Of a DNA stretch of 60,000 nt, positions 33,940-45,800 are shown piece after piece. A model generated the notes under the pieces. The model had not been told where the DNA came from and ran no database searches. It saw only the letters and a program-made list of their open reading frames with translations. Made by a program: the position numbers and the translations under genes. Numbering within the stretch: the first letter of the stretch is position 1; every line of letters begins with the position of its first letter. This DNA is from Hydractinia symbiolongicarpus (taxonomy: Eukaryota > Cnidaria > Hydrozoa > Anthoathecata > Hydractiniidae). The DNA is taken from the NCBI RefSeq assembly GCF_029227915.1, contig NC_079887.1, forward strand, positions 6,388,001 through 6,448,000. Reading direction: 5' to 3'.

Positions 33940-36578
33940 AGTCACAGGCTTTTAAACAGTGTCTTAACAAGCTCCCAAAAGAAAAAGAAGTTTTTATCTT
34001 GGGAGATTTTAACTGTAACATGCTTTCAAAATATGCTCTTTCCTCCAAAATAAAGGAATTATGCTCCACTCTTTTCCTAAAACAACATATTACGGAGCCA
34101 ACTTGTGTTACTGAAAATAGTAGCACTCTTATAGACTTGATACTTTCTAACAGTTCTTGTATTTCTAAAACTGGTGTCATGGATTTAGGCATCAGTGATC
34201 ACAATTTAGTTTATGTGATCAGAAAATTCAAAAGGCCAAAATTTGAACCTAAAACATGCAAGGTTCGTAGCTACAAGAACTTCAGTGAAGAGGCTTTTCT
34301 GAAGGACCTCAGGAATTTAGACTGGTCATATTTTAATAATTATGATGACCTTGATAAAGCATGTGAGAAACTGAATAAAAATGTTAAAACAGTGGCTGAC
34401 AAACATGCCCCTTTCAAAACACATAGATTTTCTGGCCGTGTTGAGGCATGGGTCACTGATGAATTAATAATAGCCATCAAAGAAAGAGACTTCTTGAAAC
34501 GGAAAGCATCAAAAACAAAATCCATCATAGACTGGGAAGCTTTCAAACAAAAAAGGAACCAGGTAATAGGTCTCAAAAATCGACTCAAAAACGAGTACTA
34601 TAATGACGTTTTGCAGGAGTTTCAAAAACGGCCAAAACAACTTTGGAAAACCCTAAAAAAACTGGTTCCTGATAAGTCAGGCAATACTACCTTGATAAAA
34701 CGAGTAGTCCAAAACGATGGTACAGAAACTTCTCACCCAAAAAAAATTTCCAACACATTCAATTCATTTTTTGTCAGTGTTGGTGCCAAACTAGCCTCTA
34801 AATTTTCTTCTGACACTACTAATGTTAATCCACCTGTTAGCGGACGCGATTTTCGGTGGGCTCGTATTGAGACCAAAAGTGTCGAAAAAATAATTAGATC
34901 ACTAAAACTTTATAAAGCTACAGGCTTGGACGGAATTGGTTCACGACTCCTAAAAGCAGGTTCGTCAGTTTTAAGTATTTTCAACAAATCTTTATTTACT
35001 GGTTATGTACCTAAATGTTGGAAGACTAAAAGGGTCTCGCCTATTTTTAAAAGCGGCAATAAAACAGATCCTACTAATTATCGGCCTATCTCCATTTTGC
35101 CAATTCCTATGGAAATTTTTGAAAAGTTAGTGCATGAGCAAATGTCTCATTTTATTTCTGAGCACAACTTCCTGAATGACAGACAGTCCGGATTTCGAAA
35201 ACTCTTTTCCACAGAAACTGCAGTAGTCGATGTCTCTGATTTTATTCTTACTGAGCTCGACCAACATAACTTTGTTTGTGCTGTGCTCATTGACCTTAAA
35301 AAAGCTTTTGACACTGTTGATCATAAAATTTTGTTAAAAAAACTATGGTGTTTTGGCATCAGAGATGCTGCCTTTGACTGGTTCGAGTCCTACTTAACGG
35401 ACCGAATGCAGCTGGCTCTTGTAAACGACACAGGATCAGATCTGCTTCATGAAGACGCTTTTGGGGTGCCGCAGGGATCTGTGTTGGGGCCCCTGCTCTT
35501 TCTTTTGTATATTGATGACTTAAAATCTGTCATCAATTCAAACTACCACCATCTATATGCGGATGATACAATAATTATTTCGTCTCATAAAAACTTGGAT
35601 ACCCTTGTCTCCCAGGTCAAGTTAGAACTTTCGCAAGTCGACCTCTGGCTGAATAATAACAAAATGACTATTAATACGGACAAAACTGAAACAATCTTTT
35701 TCGGCAACCACAGCCAGTTAAAAAAAGTTGAGAACAAAACTATCAACTATATGGGTATTCCTTTGAAGAGGAGCGAAAAAGTTAAATATCTTGGGGTAAC
35801 ATTTGATCAAAAAATGCAATGGGAAAAGCACATTAATGACATAAATAGAAAAATACTAATTAAATATTCTAAAATTAGAACCATTGCATCCTGTTTAACA
35901 CCTCACACAAAAAACCTTTTAATTAATGCACTTGTCATGCCATATTTCAACTACTGCTCCTCGGCATGGGCTTGTGCCACCCAAGGTAGATTGGGAAAAC
36001 TAGAAAAACGATTAAAATGTGTCCATACCTTTCTTGGGAAAGAGAGGGAATATTCAATGAATAATTTACTCATCAAAAACGATGCCATATTAGTTTTCAA
36101 AGCCATGAATCACATTGCTCCTGATTACATGCGCTCAAAATTCCTTTTGACAAAAAACTGTCATAATCATCAAACAAGAGGAGCTTCAAAAAACAGGTTC
36201 ACACTTCCCTTGGTCAACACGGAATTTGGAAAAAAAGCCTTCCCATTTAGAGCTGCAAAAGTGTGGAATAATCTTCCAGACCAAGTGACCTGTGATGGAA
36301 GTCTGCTTTCGTTTAAGACTTCCATCTCTAATGTATTTGGCAAATTCTAATGGAGATCACTTTTTAATTTTTTAATTTTTGTTTTTTTTTCTTTTTCTTT
36401 TCAATTTTCACAGATTATGAATGTTACTATGTTTGATTGGGCTGAGGCAGTCTAAGGTTTATCATTTTTTGTTTCTTTTTTGTTCTAGTGGCCCCCAGTG
36501 GAAACAATCCACTAACTATAGGTTTTTGTGATTTTCTGGGCTAGCCACTTTAAATATTTATTATTATTATTATTATTT
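33940..36578 (+). mobile_element. 5'-truncated LINE with partial endonuclease and full RT
   Basis: The frame reads continuously from about 33940 to the stop at 36350. The start keeps only the C-terminal half of the AP-type endonuclease (VFILGDFNCN; then TLIDLILSN and ISDHNLVY). The RT follows: KATGLDGIGSRLLK, NYRPISILP, VLIDLKKAFDTVDH (motif A), FGVPQGSVLGPLLF (motif B), LYADDTIII (YADD) and VKYLGVTFD, then the C-terminal tail (FPFRAAKVWNNLPDQV). No stop or shift interrupts about 780 codons, so the insertion is young. The 3' UTR ends in a short (TTA)n run at about 36555-36578, the sort of tail seen in CR1/Jockey-like LINEs. The missing 5' part is normal truncation. It sits inside the TIR-bounded element. 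I cannot see a target duplication. Confidence 0.9.
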
Positions 36579-36689
36579 AAACATATTATAAATGCAGGAA
36601 ACTTGATTGACACTGACAAAATACAGAAGCCATACTAAGTGCTCTCAAAGGATCTTGTTAATCTGACCATGAAAAGAATATGGGAGGCA

Positions 36690-36790
36690 TGTACAAGCCG
36701 GTTTTTAGGTCGGCATTGCCGAGTGCCGACTTAGATTCACAGGGCTGTATTAACCATTAAGCTACGGCTCCACAAACGAGTGGTTAATAA
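36690..36790 (-). repeat. tRNA-derived SINE fragment
   Basis: On the minus strand: GGAGCCGTAGCTTAATGGTT (an A-box match, TAGCTTAATGG), then AATACAGCCCTGTGAATCTA in the anticodon-arm position, then GTCGGCACTCGGCAATGCCG, a small hairpin. No B-box consensus follows. It differs from the Thr-like SINEs at 7612 and 29766, so it would be a second family. Confidence 0.4.
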
Positions 36791-36955
36791 GCATATCTTA
36801 AACAACGCAATACTGCAATTTAAGAAAGACATAAAAAAGACGGAGTCAGTTCTAAAAAGAACACGAAGAAGTCTTCAAATACAATCTATCTCTATCATAT
36901 ATAATTAAAGCCGCTCATCATTACTGTGTAATTATCCTGCATCGGCTAACTATCC

Positions 36956-37398
36956 TATTACAGACTTTTTATCAGATCACCCTGACTAATTTAGGAGATT
37001 TTAAGAGAAATTACAATGTTTACGTTTTGACTAACCAGAAAACGCAGCATAATATTTCTTACCACTTAATTTTTTTTAAAATACGATGCTGGCACTTCAG
37101 AATAAGTAGAAACATTTTTAACAGAAAACAGGAGTTCAAAGTCCAACTACTTGTCCCACCACGTTTGAAATATAGTATCATAATTCAAGAATTGCGTTGC
37201 GAAACAACAATGAAGACAAAAAATTGCACTACTGTTGAGGATTAGTTACCATCATGTACCATTATCATCATAAACATCTTTCAATGAAAATGTTTTTTTT
37301 TTAAAAAATCTTTATATATATCGTGTATTTTCTTACATCTGTAAGTTAGGAATGAGAATGGCATGATGCATAAAATTAACAAACTAATTCTAATGCAA
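36956..37398. other. Spacer between TIR element and copia element
   Basis: About 440 bp of AT-rich DNA. The open frame at 37027-37245 has no recognisable motif. Nothing else was seen. Confidence 0.5.
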
Positions 37399-37403
37399 AA
37401 GTA
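37399..37403. repeat. Target site duplication AAGTA, left
   Basis: AAGTA immediately before the left LTR is repeated exactly at 42640-42644 after the right LTR. This is a 5-bp duplication, as made by copia-type integrases. Confidence 0.95.
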
Positions 37404-37558
37404 TGTGAGTTGTTATAGATCATTACCTTGTGAGTTCAGTCACTTGTACTTCTTTCTTCTACTTATCTTGCTTACTTGCTATGTATATGTTGAAACACTT
37501 ATTATGCTTTCTACAACATAGAAAGAACAATCAACATAAGACTTCCATAATATTAACA
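37404..37558 (-). repeat. copia 3' LTR (155 bp)
   Basis: On the element's strand it starts TGTTAATATTATGG and ends CAACTCACA, so it has TG...CA ends. It is 154/155 identical to the other LTR by eye. Such short LTRs are common for animal copia elements. Confidence 0.95.
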
Positions 37559-37575
37559 TTGGCCCCCAGAAATAA
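37559..37575 (-). other. copia polypurine tract
   Basis: On the element's strand the bases before the 3' LTR read TTATTTCTGGGGGCCAA, with a short purine run GGGGG close to the LTR start. It is the expected site for plus-strand priming. Confidence 0.6.
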
Positions 37576-37696
37576 ATAGTTGCACCAATTGCTTTACTTC
37601 AAAAAGGACCAGATTTAACACAACATCGTTGAAACAACATACATCCAAACATAATCAACGTCTTCTATTTACAATATGTACATTTTTCTTCTTGCT

Positions 37697-38869
37697 TTAT
37701 TTAAGCGAGCCACAAGCCAAAACCTTCAAGAGTTGATCAGTGGATGCACCTCTTTTTGTCAGGCTATCAGCTAGTTGTCTTGCACTTAGGACCCATTTCA
37801 CTTGGATCTCTCCAAGCTTTACCATCTGCTTCAATCTTGCCACATCAACGCGTTGTCGGGGATCCTCAACCACTTTTGTACTTTCCAAGTTGTCTTTCAA
37901 AGATTTGCTGTCAGTTATCAGTTCAACAATGGGAAGTTTCTCCAAACAGAACATCTCTTTGAACATAGATGCAACAAGATGAGCATAATCAGCTGTGTCA
38001 GCTATAGCAGATATTTCTGTTGCCAGAGGTGACTTTGTTACTCTATCCAATTTCTTGGATTTCCATGATATGGGAGCAACTCTTCCTCCTCCTTTCAAAA
38101 ACACAATATGACCTCCTTGCGAGTCTCTATTTGGTAGGGAGTTGTGCGAGCCATCTCCATATGCAACAACTTTGATTTCATCTGGATGACCAAGTCCAGG
38201 GAAAACAAGTTTCACGTCTTCTGACTTCAAAGTTTTGATGGCTTTGTTGGCTTCTAATAAACTTTTGACTGTTGCCTTTTTTCCATAATTACTCAACATA
38301 CATCCTTGGAAAGATACATCTGGTCGAGTTTGTGATGTGACCCACAACAGTTGTCCACACACTGACCTTAATTCCTTCTTTTCATTCTCGTCAAGTGTGT
38401 CTTTTATACTCTTTTTCCTGTCTGGACTAACTTGAATTTCCTTGAGGCTTTTAATATATTGTGCCTGATCCACAAAAATGGCTTCGTTTGTTTGCTCTAT
38501 GTTGAGTCCAACATATTTAAACGCTCCTTTTCCCCTCTTACTTATTTTGAACTCTTTCATAACTTCTTCCATTACCCCTTCATGCCACCTTGATGTACCA
38601 CAATATGTGAAATCATCAACATGAGCCACAATAATTCCAACCAATTGGTCATCTTCATGCCAAAGAAATAACGATTGGTCATACAGGCTAACTTTACCAC
38701 CCAACTCAGTCAGCTTCTCTTCCACTTTATTATACCATTCTCTTGGTGCATCATTGAGCCCATACAAACATCTTTTTAATTTCCAAACTTTTCCATCTTC
38801 TGAGAAATCACTAGGTGGTCTGACAAGGACTTTCCTCTGGATCTCTTTGCCTTGTAAAGAAGTTCCCAT
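37697..38869 (-). pseudogene. copia pol, 3' part: RT (C-terminal) and RNase H
   Basis: Frame of 390 codons. It starts with LQGKEIQRKVLVRPP, which in intact elements follows the RT motif A block, then VWKLKRCLYGLNDAPREWY, the catalytic AHVDDFTYCG (HVDD in place of the commoner YVDD) and YVGLNIEQT. RNase H follows with VVAYGDGSH, GGHIVFLKGGG, ISWKSKK and ATEISAIADTADYA, and the end SARQLADSLTKRG is normal for the family. It is out of frame with the upstream part of pol. Where the two meet, the (S/L)DIK.AF segment that carries the first catalytic aspartate of RT is absent. Confidence 0.9.
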
Positions 38870-41800
38870 TCCATAGTAGAAGCCGCCATAAATATCAACC
38901 TCAATGACTGTCTGCTTGCTGTAGGGCTATCAACTCTTTTATCGACCAACTGCTTCTCAAAGCCTCTTGCTACAAGTCGTGCTTCAGTTCTTTTTGTGCC
39001 ATCTGGGTTACACTTTTCTTCAATTACCCACCTTGTTGAAATGGCTTTTTCCCCTACATCTTTAACCACTTCAAAAACATCATTTTCTAGCAGATTGTTG
39101 TACTCCTTCTCTTTTGCTTTAATCACGTCTTGCTTCTTCTCATCCACACTAGAAAGTACTAAAACTTGATTTGTCTCACCTTCTACTTGTCTCCACCATT
39201 GTACACGACTCCAGTCCACGGAACTTGTCTCTTTCTGCCCCACTACATGAACATTCACCCAACCATTCCATTTTCCAACCTTCTTTGGTTGTTTAGACAA
39301 TACTCTAGCTTTATGTATCTTTCTATTGTCGATGGAATATTGAATCAGTGTATTGTTCTTTGGTTTCTCTTTATTACTTTGTAGCCTTTCCCCTCCTTTC
39401 GAACATCCAACACTTTCTCTCTTTGTTTTATCATGTTTTGGTTTATGAACTTTTAGTTTCTCCTCATCTGCATATTTTGTTGAACTTTCATCTTCTTTTT
39501 CACTTGACTGATGATTTATTGTCTTTGTTTCACTTTTTTCATTTTCAATCACACTTCTCTCTTCTTCTGGAATCTTCTGAACTGGTTTTTTAAGAAATTG
39601 TACTTCAGAATCATCTTGCATTCCTATCTTCTCTACATTTTCCTCTCTTGTTGAAGTATGAGCTATTTGAGTCTGAGCTGTCACATGTCCCATACCATTC
39701 TCTGTTTCATCTTTATCTTCATTCTCAGTTTCACCTTCACCTCCATCTTCATTTTCATTCTCAACATCAATATCTTCTTGATTCTCAGCTTCAGCATCTT
39801 CCTCATTCTTAGCCTCAGCATCTTCTTCATTCTCAACCTCAGTATCTTCTTCATTCTCAGCCTCAGCATCTTCTTCATCATCACTGTCTGCATCTTCTTC
39901 ATCATCACTGTCTGAATCCATTTCAGTTTCAATCCATTGTACATGCTTCTCTCCCTTGATTCCATTGTTCTTATTTCCTTCTTCCTGAACAACATCTACT
40001 TGTCTTTCATAATCATTTGGCTGTACCTTCAACAATTGGCACGGATGGCATCGATAAAACGCTCCACCATGTCGTATCAATACAAAATTGGTTTCTTTAC
40101 CAATCACCTTTCCTGGTCCAGACCATCCCTTCTTTGCTTTTCGTTTGTAATATACTTTTTCGCCAATGTTGAAGTCCACCTCAACATATGTTCTTACGTT
40201 TCTTCTCAGGGCTCTCTTAATCCTTTCAGAGGATTCTGCCTTGATATATTGCTGTCTATCAGAATGTAAAGCATTTAGATTCTCTCTAACAACGTCAAAG
40301 CTTGTCCGAGAATCAAGTGCCGGTAGTTTGCTTGTCGTCACTGAAGGAAAGGTAATGTTTCTGGAAAGAACCAACTGGTTAGGAGAAAATCCAAAACAAT
40401 TTTGTAAGGAATTCTTTGCAGACACAGCCCATGCCAAAGCTGTTTTCAGACTGCATTTAGCATCTTCTTTTGTTTTCATTGTCGTTTCGTATAGTAACGC
40501 ATTACCTCTTTCAACCATGCCATTACTGTATGGTGCCTCCCCAGGTGTTGTGCTTGTCTCTATGTCAAATTTCTCATGTAGATCTCTCATTACCTCGCTA
40601 GAAAATTCTCCACCATTATCATTATGCATCTTCTTTGGACTTCCAAAGTAAGCAAACCAGATTTGAGCAATTCTTTCCACAACAACATCTGTTTTCTTGG
40701 TTTCTATTACTGATGCAGCTGTATATCGAGTTGCTTCATCAACTAAATGTAATATCCAAACTTGTCCTTTAACAACTTCTTTTAAGTCCATGGAAACACA
40801 GCCATTGAACTCACTTGCCTTTGGAAAACTTACGATTGGCCTTGGCTTTAGTTTTCTGTACTTTTGGCAGAATAAACAGCCATCACATATCTTCTCTACT
40901 TGATCAATGAACTCTCGATCTTGGCAACCCCCATTTTTCAGCAACTTTAGTAGACGTTCCTTTGAAGCATGTGCAAACTGCCTATGAAGTTTTTCTGCTT
41001 TCTTCCTCTTCTCCTGAGTTGTGGCTCCAAACAGATTTTCTTGATGCAATATCACATTGCAGTTTTTATTCGTCCATTGACTCACAGAAATCACATAATG
41101 ACCAGTAGTGTTAAACTCCAAACTAAACGTCTTGCCATTCATAGTCACTTTATGATATTTCGTATCAACCACCATCCCCAGTTCAGTCATTGTTGGTCGG
41201 CCTATCAAAAGTGGAATCTCGTTAGCCACCACATCAACCTCAACTTGTACCATTTTTCCTCCAATTAGCATAGGAATTGTTAACATGTGATTACTTTTAC
41301 TTTCTTTACCATCACCAAATCGAAATAGTGACCAGCTTTTCTTTTTACTTGATTCTGTTAATTTCCTATCTTTTTCCTCCATAGTGTCCAGGAATTCTTT
41401 TACCCATACTTCACCTGCGACAGATTTCGTACATGCCGTATCGAGAATACCTTTGCCCAAGGTATCCAAAAGGATTTTATCATTTCCTGTGCCAGCAACC
41501 AAAGTAAGATGGACAGTCAGGTTTGCATTTTCAGTTTGCCTATGTGGACAATCGGAAACAAAATGTTTTGTACTTTCGCACTCATGACACCTCATGATAT
41601 TTCCCTCTTTATCTGCTGGATTAGTCTTCTTCGCCTGACCATTCCCTCTTCCTTTACTTTGTTGGTATGATCCTCTACTTGTACTTGTTCTATACCGGAC
41701 TCCACCCTGTCCTCTTCCTCTATTTGATTTTGTGTACAGACATGATTCACTTTTTACGGGTAAAACACCAGTAGCTTCATCGTCTTCTTCACCACCAAAT

Positions 41801-41904
41801 TCACCAAATACCTTTTGAAGTTTATCTTTTATATCATCAAAGGTGAGTTGTGCAGTGGCCCTGACTAACCTTTCATGATCGGCAGACAAATTTGCAGATG
41901 CCAA
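38776..41904 (-). pseudogene. copia gag (C-terminal)-protease-integrase-RT (N-terminal)
   Basis: Frame of 1042 codons. Order: the end of the Gag capsid-like region (LSADHERLVRATAQ), a zinc knuckle CHECESTKHFVSDC (about residue 105-118), and a protease with active-site LDTACTKSV (Ala where most have Gly). Then integrase: HHCC zinc finger (HRQFAH...CDGCLFCQ) and DDE core residues in SMDLKE, HNDNGGEF and GMVERGN. A long acidic linker rich in EED/AEAEN repeats (about residue 670-750) follows, then the start of RT (VFEVVKDVGEKAISTRWVIE; ARLVARGF). After MAASTMEWELL the frame runs into unrelated sequence, where the small deletion lies. Confidence 0.9.
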
Positions 41905-42314
41905 AAGAAAATATATCCCCTTAGACCATCATTTAAATCCAATTTGTATTTCTGAACTTCTCGATACTTGTTGTTGAATTCCACCAGAAACTTTGTAAAA
42001 TTCATTCCACTTTCTCTTCTGAATTCCACAAATGCCTTCACTGCACAAAATGCTCTTGTAGTTTCTTCTTTCAAATATACTTTATCCAGTTCTGCTATCA
42101 AAACATTCAACCCATCATCTTTGGCCAAGTCCCCAACCTTGAGCGATCTAACTGCTTGTTTGGCATCTCTAAGAAGACTTAAATAAACTGCTGGCCCTCG
42201 TTTCTTCTTATCGTTTTTTGTATAGGCCTCCCAAATCTCAACATCCGATTTCCAATCCGCATAACAGTCACCCCTACCAGGATCAAACGTAGGCGGTTGT
42301 TTCAACGATGACAT
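41865..42314 (-). pseudogene. copia gag, N-terminal part
   Basis: Starts MSSLKQPPTFDPGRGDCYAD with the Trp-containing repeat of copia Gag (WKSDVEIWEAY) and continues KAFVEFRRESGMNFTKFLVEFNNKYREV. Near 41900 the capsid-like frame passes into the next frame by one base at a TTTTCTTTT stretch; the following block (ASANLSADHERLV) continues the protein. Because the change falls inside the capsid region, not after it, I take it as a disabling indel more than programmed frameshifting. Confidence 0.85.
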
Positions 42315-42475
42315 AACAGATAATTAACTTTAAAGCAAACAATTGATGCAACTTCCCCAAAAGAAATAAAATAATACTTCCCAGCGCGTGATCTTGGACC
42401 CAATTCAACTTTCAATTCTTCAGATATTCAGTGTCATCCAAACAATCTTGTCAGAGGTGTCACTCACGAAACGCT

Positions 42476-42484
42476 TGCTACCAT
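42476..42484 (-). other. copia primer-binding site
   Basis: One base after the 5' LTR the element's strand reads TGGTAGCA, the complement of the UGCUACCA 3' end of initiator methionine tRNA, the usual primer of copia elements. The next bases (AGCG) do not continue that match. Confidence 0.7.
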
Positions 42485-42639
42485 TGTGAGTTGTTATAGA
42501 TCATTACCTTGTGAGTTCAGTCACTTGTACTTCTTTCTTCTACTTATCTTGCTTGCTTGCTATGTATATGTTGAAACACTTATTATGCTTTCTACAACAT
42601 AGAAAGAACAATCAACATAAGACTTCCATAATATTAACA
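42485..42639 (-). repeat. copia 5' LTR (155 bp)
   Basis: Same sequence as 37404-37558 but for one base. It holds the element's promoter, directed leftward, away from ess2. Confidence 0.95.
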
Positions 42640-42644
42640 AAGTA
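42640..42644. repeat. Target site duplication AAGTA, right
   Basis: Exact copy of the 5 bp at 37399-37403. Confidence 0.95.
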
Positions 42645-42820
42645 TATTGACAGATAATGGCATTTTTGCTATTCTCTCCTAAAGCTTTGTCCAGTAATAC
42701 CAGTGGTTTATTATAGGGCTTACTGTTAAATTTCACTTAAATACAAGAACAAAAGTTTCATATATTCTAATCTTCAAAATATCTCTATACATAGCCAATG
42801 TCAATAAAAGTTTGTTGTAG

Positions 42821-45800
42821 ATGGAAAAGAGAATAGTACCTGCTGCTGAACAAAGTGTGTTAGCTTCAAATGGACCAATATACACAACCAATACAAAGAT
42901 CAAACAAAAAATACTTGAGGAAGAAGAATATTTGACGGTATGTTTCATTTCTGAAAAAATGTTCACTTAGATATTTATATTATTCACCAACTATATAGCT
43001 TTCGTGTCTGCAAACTTATGAATACTCTTCTTTCCTAAATTTGTGACAATACAGTGCATAAAATGAAAAATTATGATATGGCTATCATATAAGTAAGGAG
43101 AATGTTACTCATCACTATTGTGCATAGCGAAAAACTTTTAAATCTTAGTGTTCGAGAAATCTAGCAGATTATCTCTTATATTTTGCTCTTACATCATGCT
43201 CCTATAATTTTATGTGTTGTTAAGAATTAAAATAATAGCCTATGTATTCCCTAAAAGTAGTTCCTATTTTATTTTTCATCTAGGTACTAGGTAAAATAGT
43301 TGAGCGTGATTTTTATCCTGAACTATCGAGATTGAAGCTTAGAACCATGTACATAGATGCTTTGGAAAACAATGACCTCGAAGCACTCCGTACAATACAA
43401 CTTGAATTGGAGAAAGGAACACCAGCCATTGGACGAAGTATGGTGTACACACTTTAAAACTTCTTCACTCTTCAAGTGTCAATCTTTCATTTATTGATCT
43501 CTAACTGATTATTGTTATTAAGAATAAAATTATATCAGTGTTTTTGGTATAAAAAATTAATTATGTGTAGATACACATTTTTTGGGATAGGTTTTATCAG
43601 TTCTCTCAAAAATACTTTATATTATCTAGCCTGACCAATACTGAGTAGAAATAAAACTGAAGTATTTATTCACACAAATGTTAAATACCAGGGCTTTAAA
43701 TTAATAAAAAACATAATTAATCTTTTATAAAAATTGTGTGTAATTATATTTTTATTTGTTTAGAAGAAACACCAAGATCTTTTGATAATTCGAATGACTC
43801 TGTGAAAGACTATGAAGAGAAAGTGGAGTCAGAGTTGCATCCCAACCTTACCTTGGACCAATTTCTAATGAAAAACACTTCTGAAGACAATGCTTCTTTC
43901 GAAAAAATAATGGAAGCCACTCGCAAAAAACATCATGAGAAACATGCTTGGTTGTACGAGAAGCAGCTAGAATTAGAAGCAAGTCAGCAAGCATCTTTAA
44001 TGCTACCTAATTTATCAGATGGAGTGCTAGCCATAGAAAGTAAACCGAACAACGTAGACACATGGAGGTATGTTCCAAGAAATGCACTGATGTATACGCC
44101 TGACGGTGTAGAGCTGAGTATGGCAGAGTACATAGAGAAAAAGGGAAAGAAGGATCAAGAGATTCGGCATGAGAATACCAGGTAGTCTATTTTTGCATAG
44201 AGGTTACTATTATCAGGTTTTGCTACAATTTATATGAGTATTTATGAGTATTTATAGGAAACAAACAAGTTCTGTGTAAATTCTAATGAATACATCAGTG
44301 GAGGTATTCCTTTTATACCTCCACGGCACACGTGTGGAGTATGTAATTTCACTACAAACTGTTCTGTGTATTAATTTTTGTGCATTTACGCAAAAACCTA
44401 AAAATTGCATGACAAATTAATACTATATCGATTAAGTGCCCTGGACACTTTTTTGAAATTTGAAAGGTGTAAAAAACATGTCCTGTGCTTAATCAAGTAG
44501 TTATGGCACACTGATTAAGATGAAAAGCCAGGATAAGTGCTAATATCAAATTCATTGGTTTTTGGACGTAAAGTATAGGAAAATATAGGTGCAAAATTAA
44601 TCCACTTCAGGCCTGTTGCGTGAAAAAATTAACTCTTACACCAATAGCATTTTTTTAAAAAAAATCTGAATTATCCATTGTTTTTCGCCAAAAATTTTTC
44701 AGCTCTGAACCTGATTTCTGGCCACCTGTCACCTCAAGGTTGACAGACTTGAGCAATGCGGAGTGGGAAATTTTAATCTCTGTTATATGAACCTGTGCTG
44801 AAGTCAAGTGATTACAAGTTATGGCTAACAGATGGCATTTTAATTAATTTCATGCACAAAAGTTACTTAGATAAGGTGCAACAGATTGTGGTTGATTAAA
44901 AAGGAATTTAGCGAAAACTTTTGCATGTGTACAATAAAATTTAGTCAACTAGTCTTACTGATTCAAATTTTTAAATTGTAGCTCTGCAATCAATTCGCGT
45001 GAGCTAAAAAAAATTGAATACACTCTCCTTCTCTATTTTTTTATTTTTTCAGTTTTTTATGTTGGCGAAATGAATTAAAGGATGCTTAAGTTGAATTTCA
45101 CGAATCTATCTAAATAGATGTACAAAACTTCATAATGTAAATTTTTCTCAAAAACAAACAAAAAACAACAAATATTCTCAATTTTCATAAATACCGTTTT
45201 TTCCAATAATTTTTGCCTGAATTCGCGAAATTGACAAATAGTGTAACGTTAATATAAGTCTTAAAAGGGTGTCCAAAATGTTTAAAGTGTTAAAATGTTA
45301 AAATTACTTTTAAACCTTGCCTTCCACTTTCAAAACTTGTTAATTATAAAACCCATAAACATTAGTACTTAAAAAATGTATATGTCTTTTTTGTCCGATT
45401 TCTAATTATAAAAGAAAATACTAAAATAATTTTGACGTTTTTGTTGCTTGTTAACAAAATAATTGAAATTTTAATAATTTTAATAAGGGACCTGGGAAAT
45501 CTTTTGTATTTAACGATAACGTCAGTAAAATTTTGAGTTTTGATGTTAAATTTGTTTCTTCATCCAAAATTAATTTGCTAGAAACGTGGCACCTGAAGGG
45601 GTTTTTTCACGAAGTGAATTGGACGGTGAATTCGCCTGCAAAATCTGAGCATGCGAAATCTGTTTTCATTTTACTTCGAAAATTCGCTCTGCTGAAAGGT
45701 AGAAACAGTTCTTACTTTTTGGCAGCGAAATATTTTAATGTAAACTTTTAAAAAATGAGAACGCAATATTCAGTGTTTATTCTCAAGAAAAATCAATCGA

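Larger units (their letters stand above)
33282..36955. mobile_element. TIR-bounded DNA element interrupted by a LINE
   Basis: The left end (from 33282) reads GGATAGTTAGCTGATACAGG then ATAATTA. The reverse complement of the right end (to 36955) reads GGATAGTTAGCCGATGCAGG then ATAATTA. This is a terminal inverted repeat of about 27 bp with two mismatches. Inside lies the LINE at 33940-36578, which leaves about 1 kb of element sequence with no transposase that I recognise. No certain target duplication is visible at the ends. A non-autonomous DNA transposon that later received a LINE is the simplest reading. Confidence 0.55.
37404..42639 (-). mobile_element. Full-length Ty1/copia LTR retrotransposon
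   Basis: A complete element of 5236 bp on the minus strand: 155-bp LTRs at both ends (37404-37558 and 42485-42639), 5-bp AAGTA duplications, a primer-binding site, gag-pol in the copia order (Gag, protease, integrase, RT, RNase H) and a polypurine tract. The LTRs differ at one base in 155 (TTACTTGC against TTGCTTGC), so insertion is recent. The coding region is nevertheless broken twice, by a one-base frame change in gag near 41900 and a small out-of-frame loss in RT near 38860. This copy cannot make a full polyprotein. Its 5' LTR lies 181 bp from the ess2 start codon and points away from it. Confidence 0.95.

Noticed and set aside
37740-41587. Many plus-strand frames across 37.7-42 kb
   Set aside because: They are antisense shadows of the copia gag-pol frames.
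41880-41920. Programmed -1 frameshift in copia
   Set aside because: No canonical heptamer with a following stem is visible, and the shift falls inside capsid coding; a simple indel is more likely.
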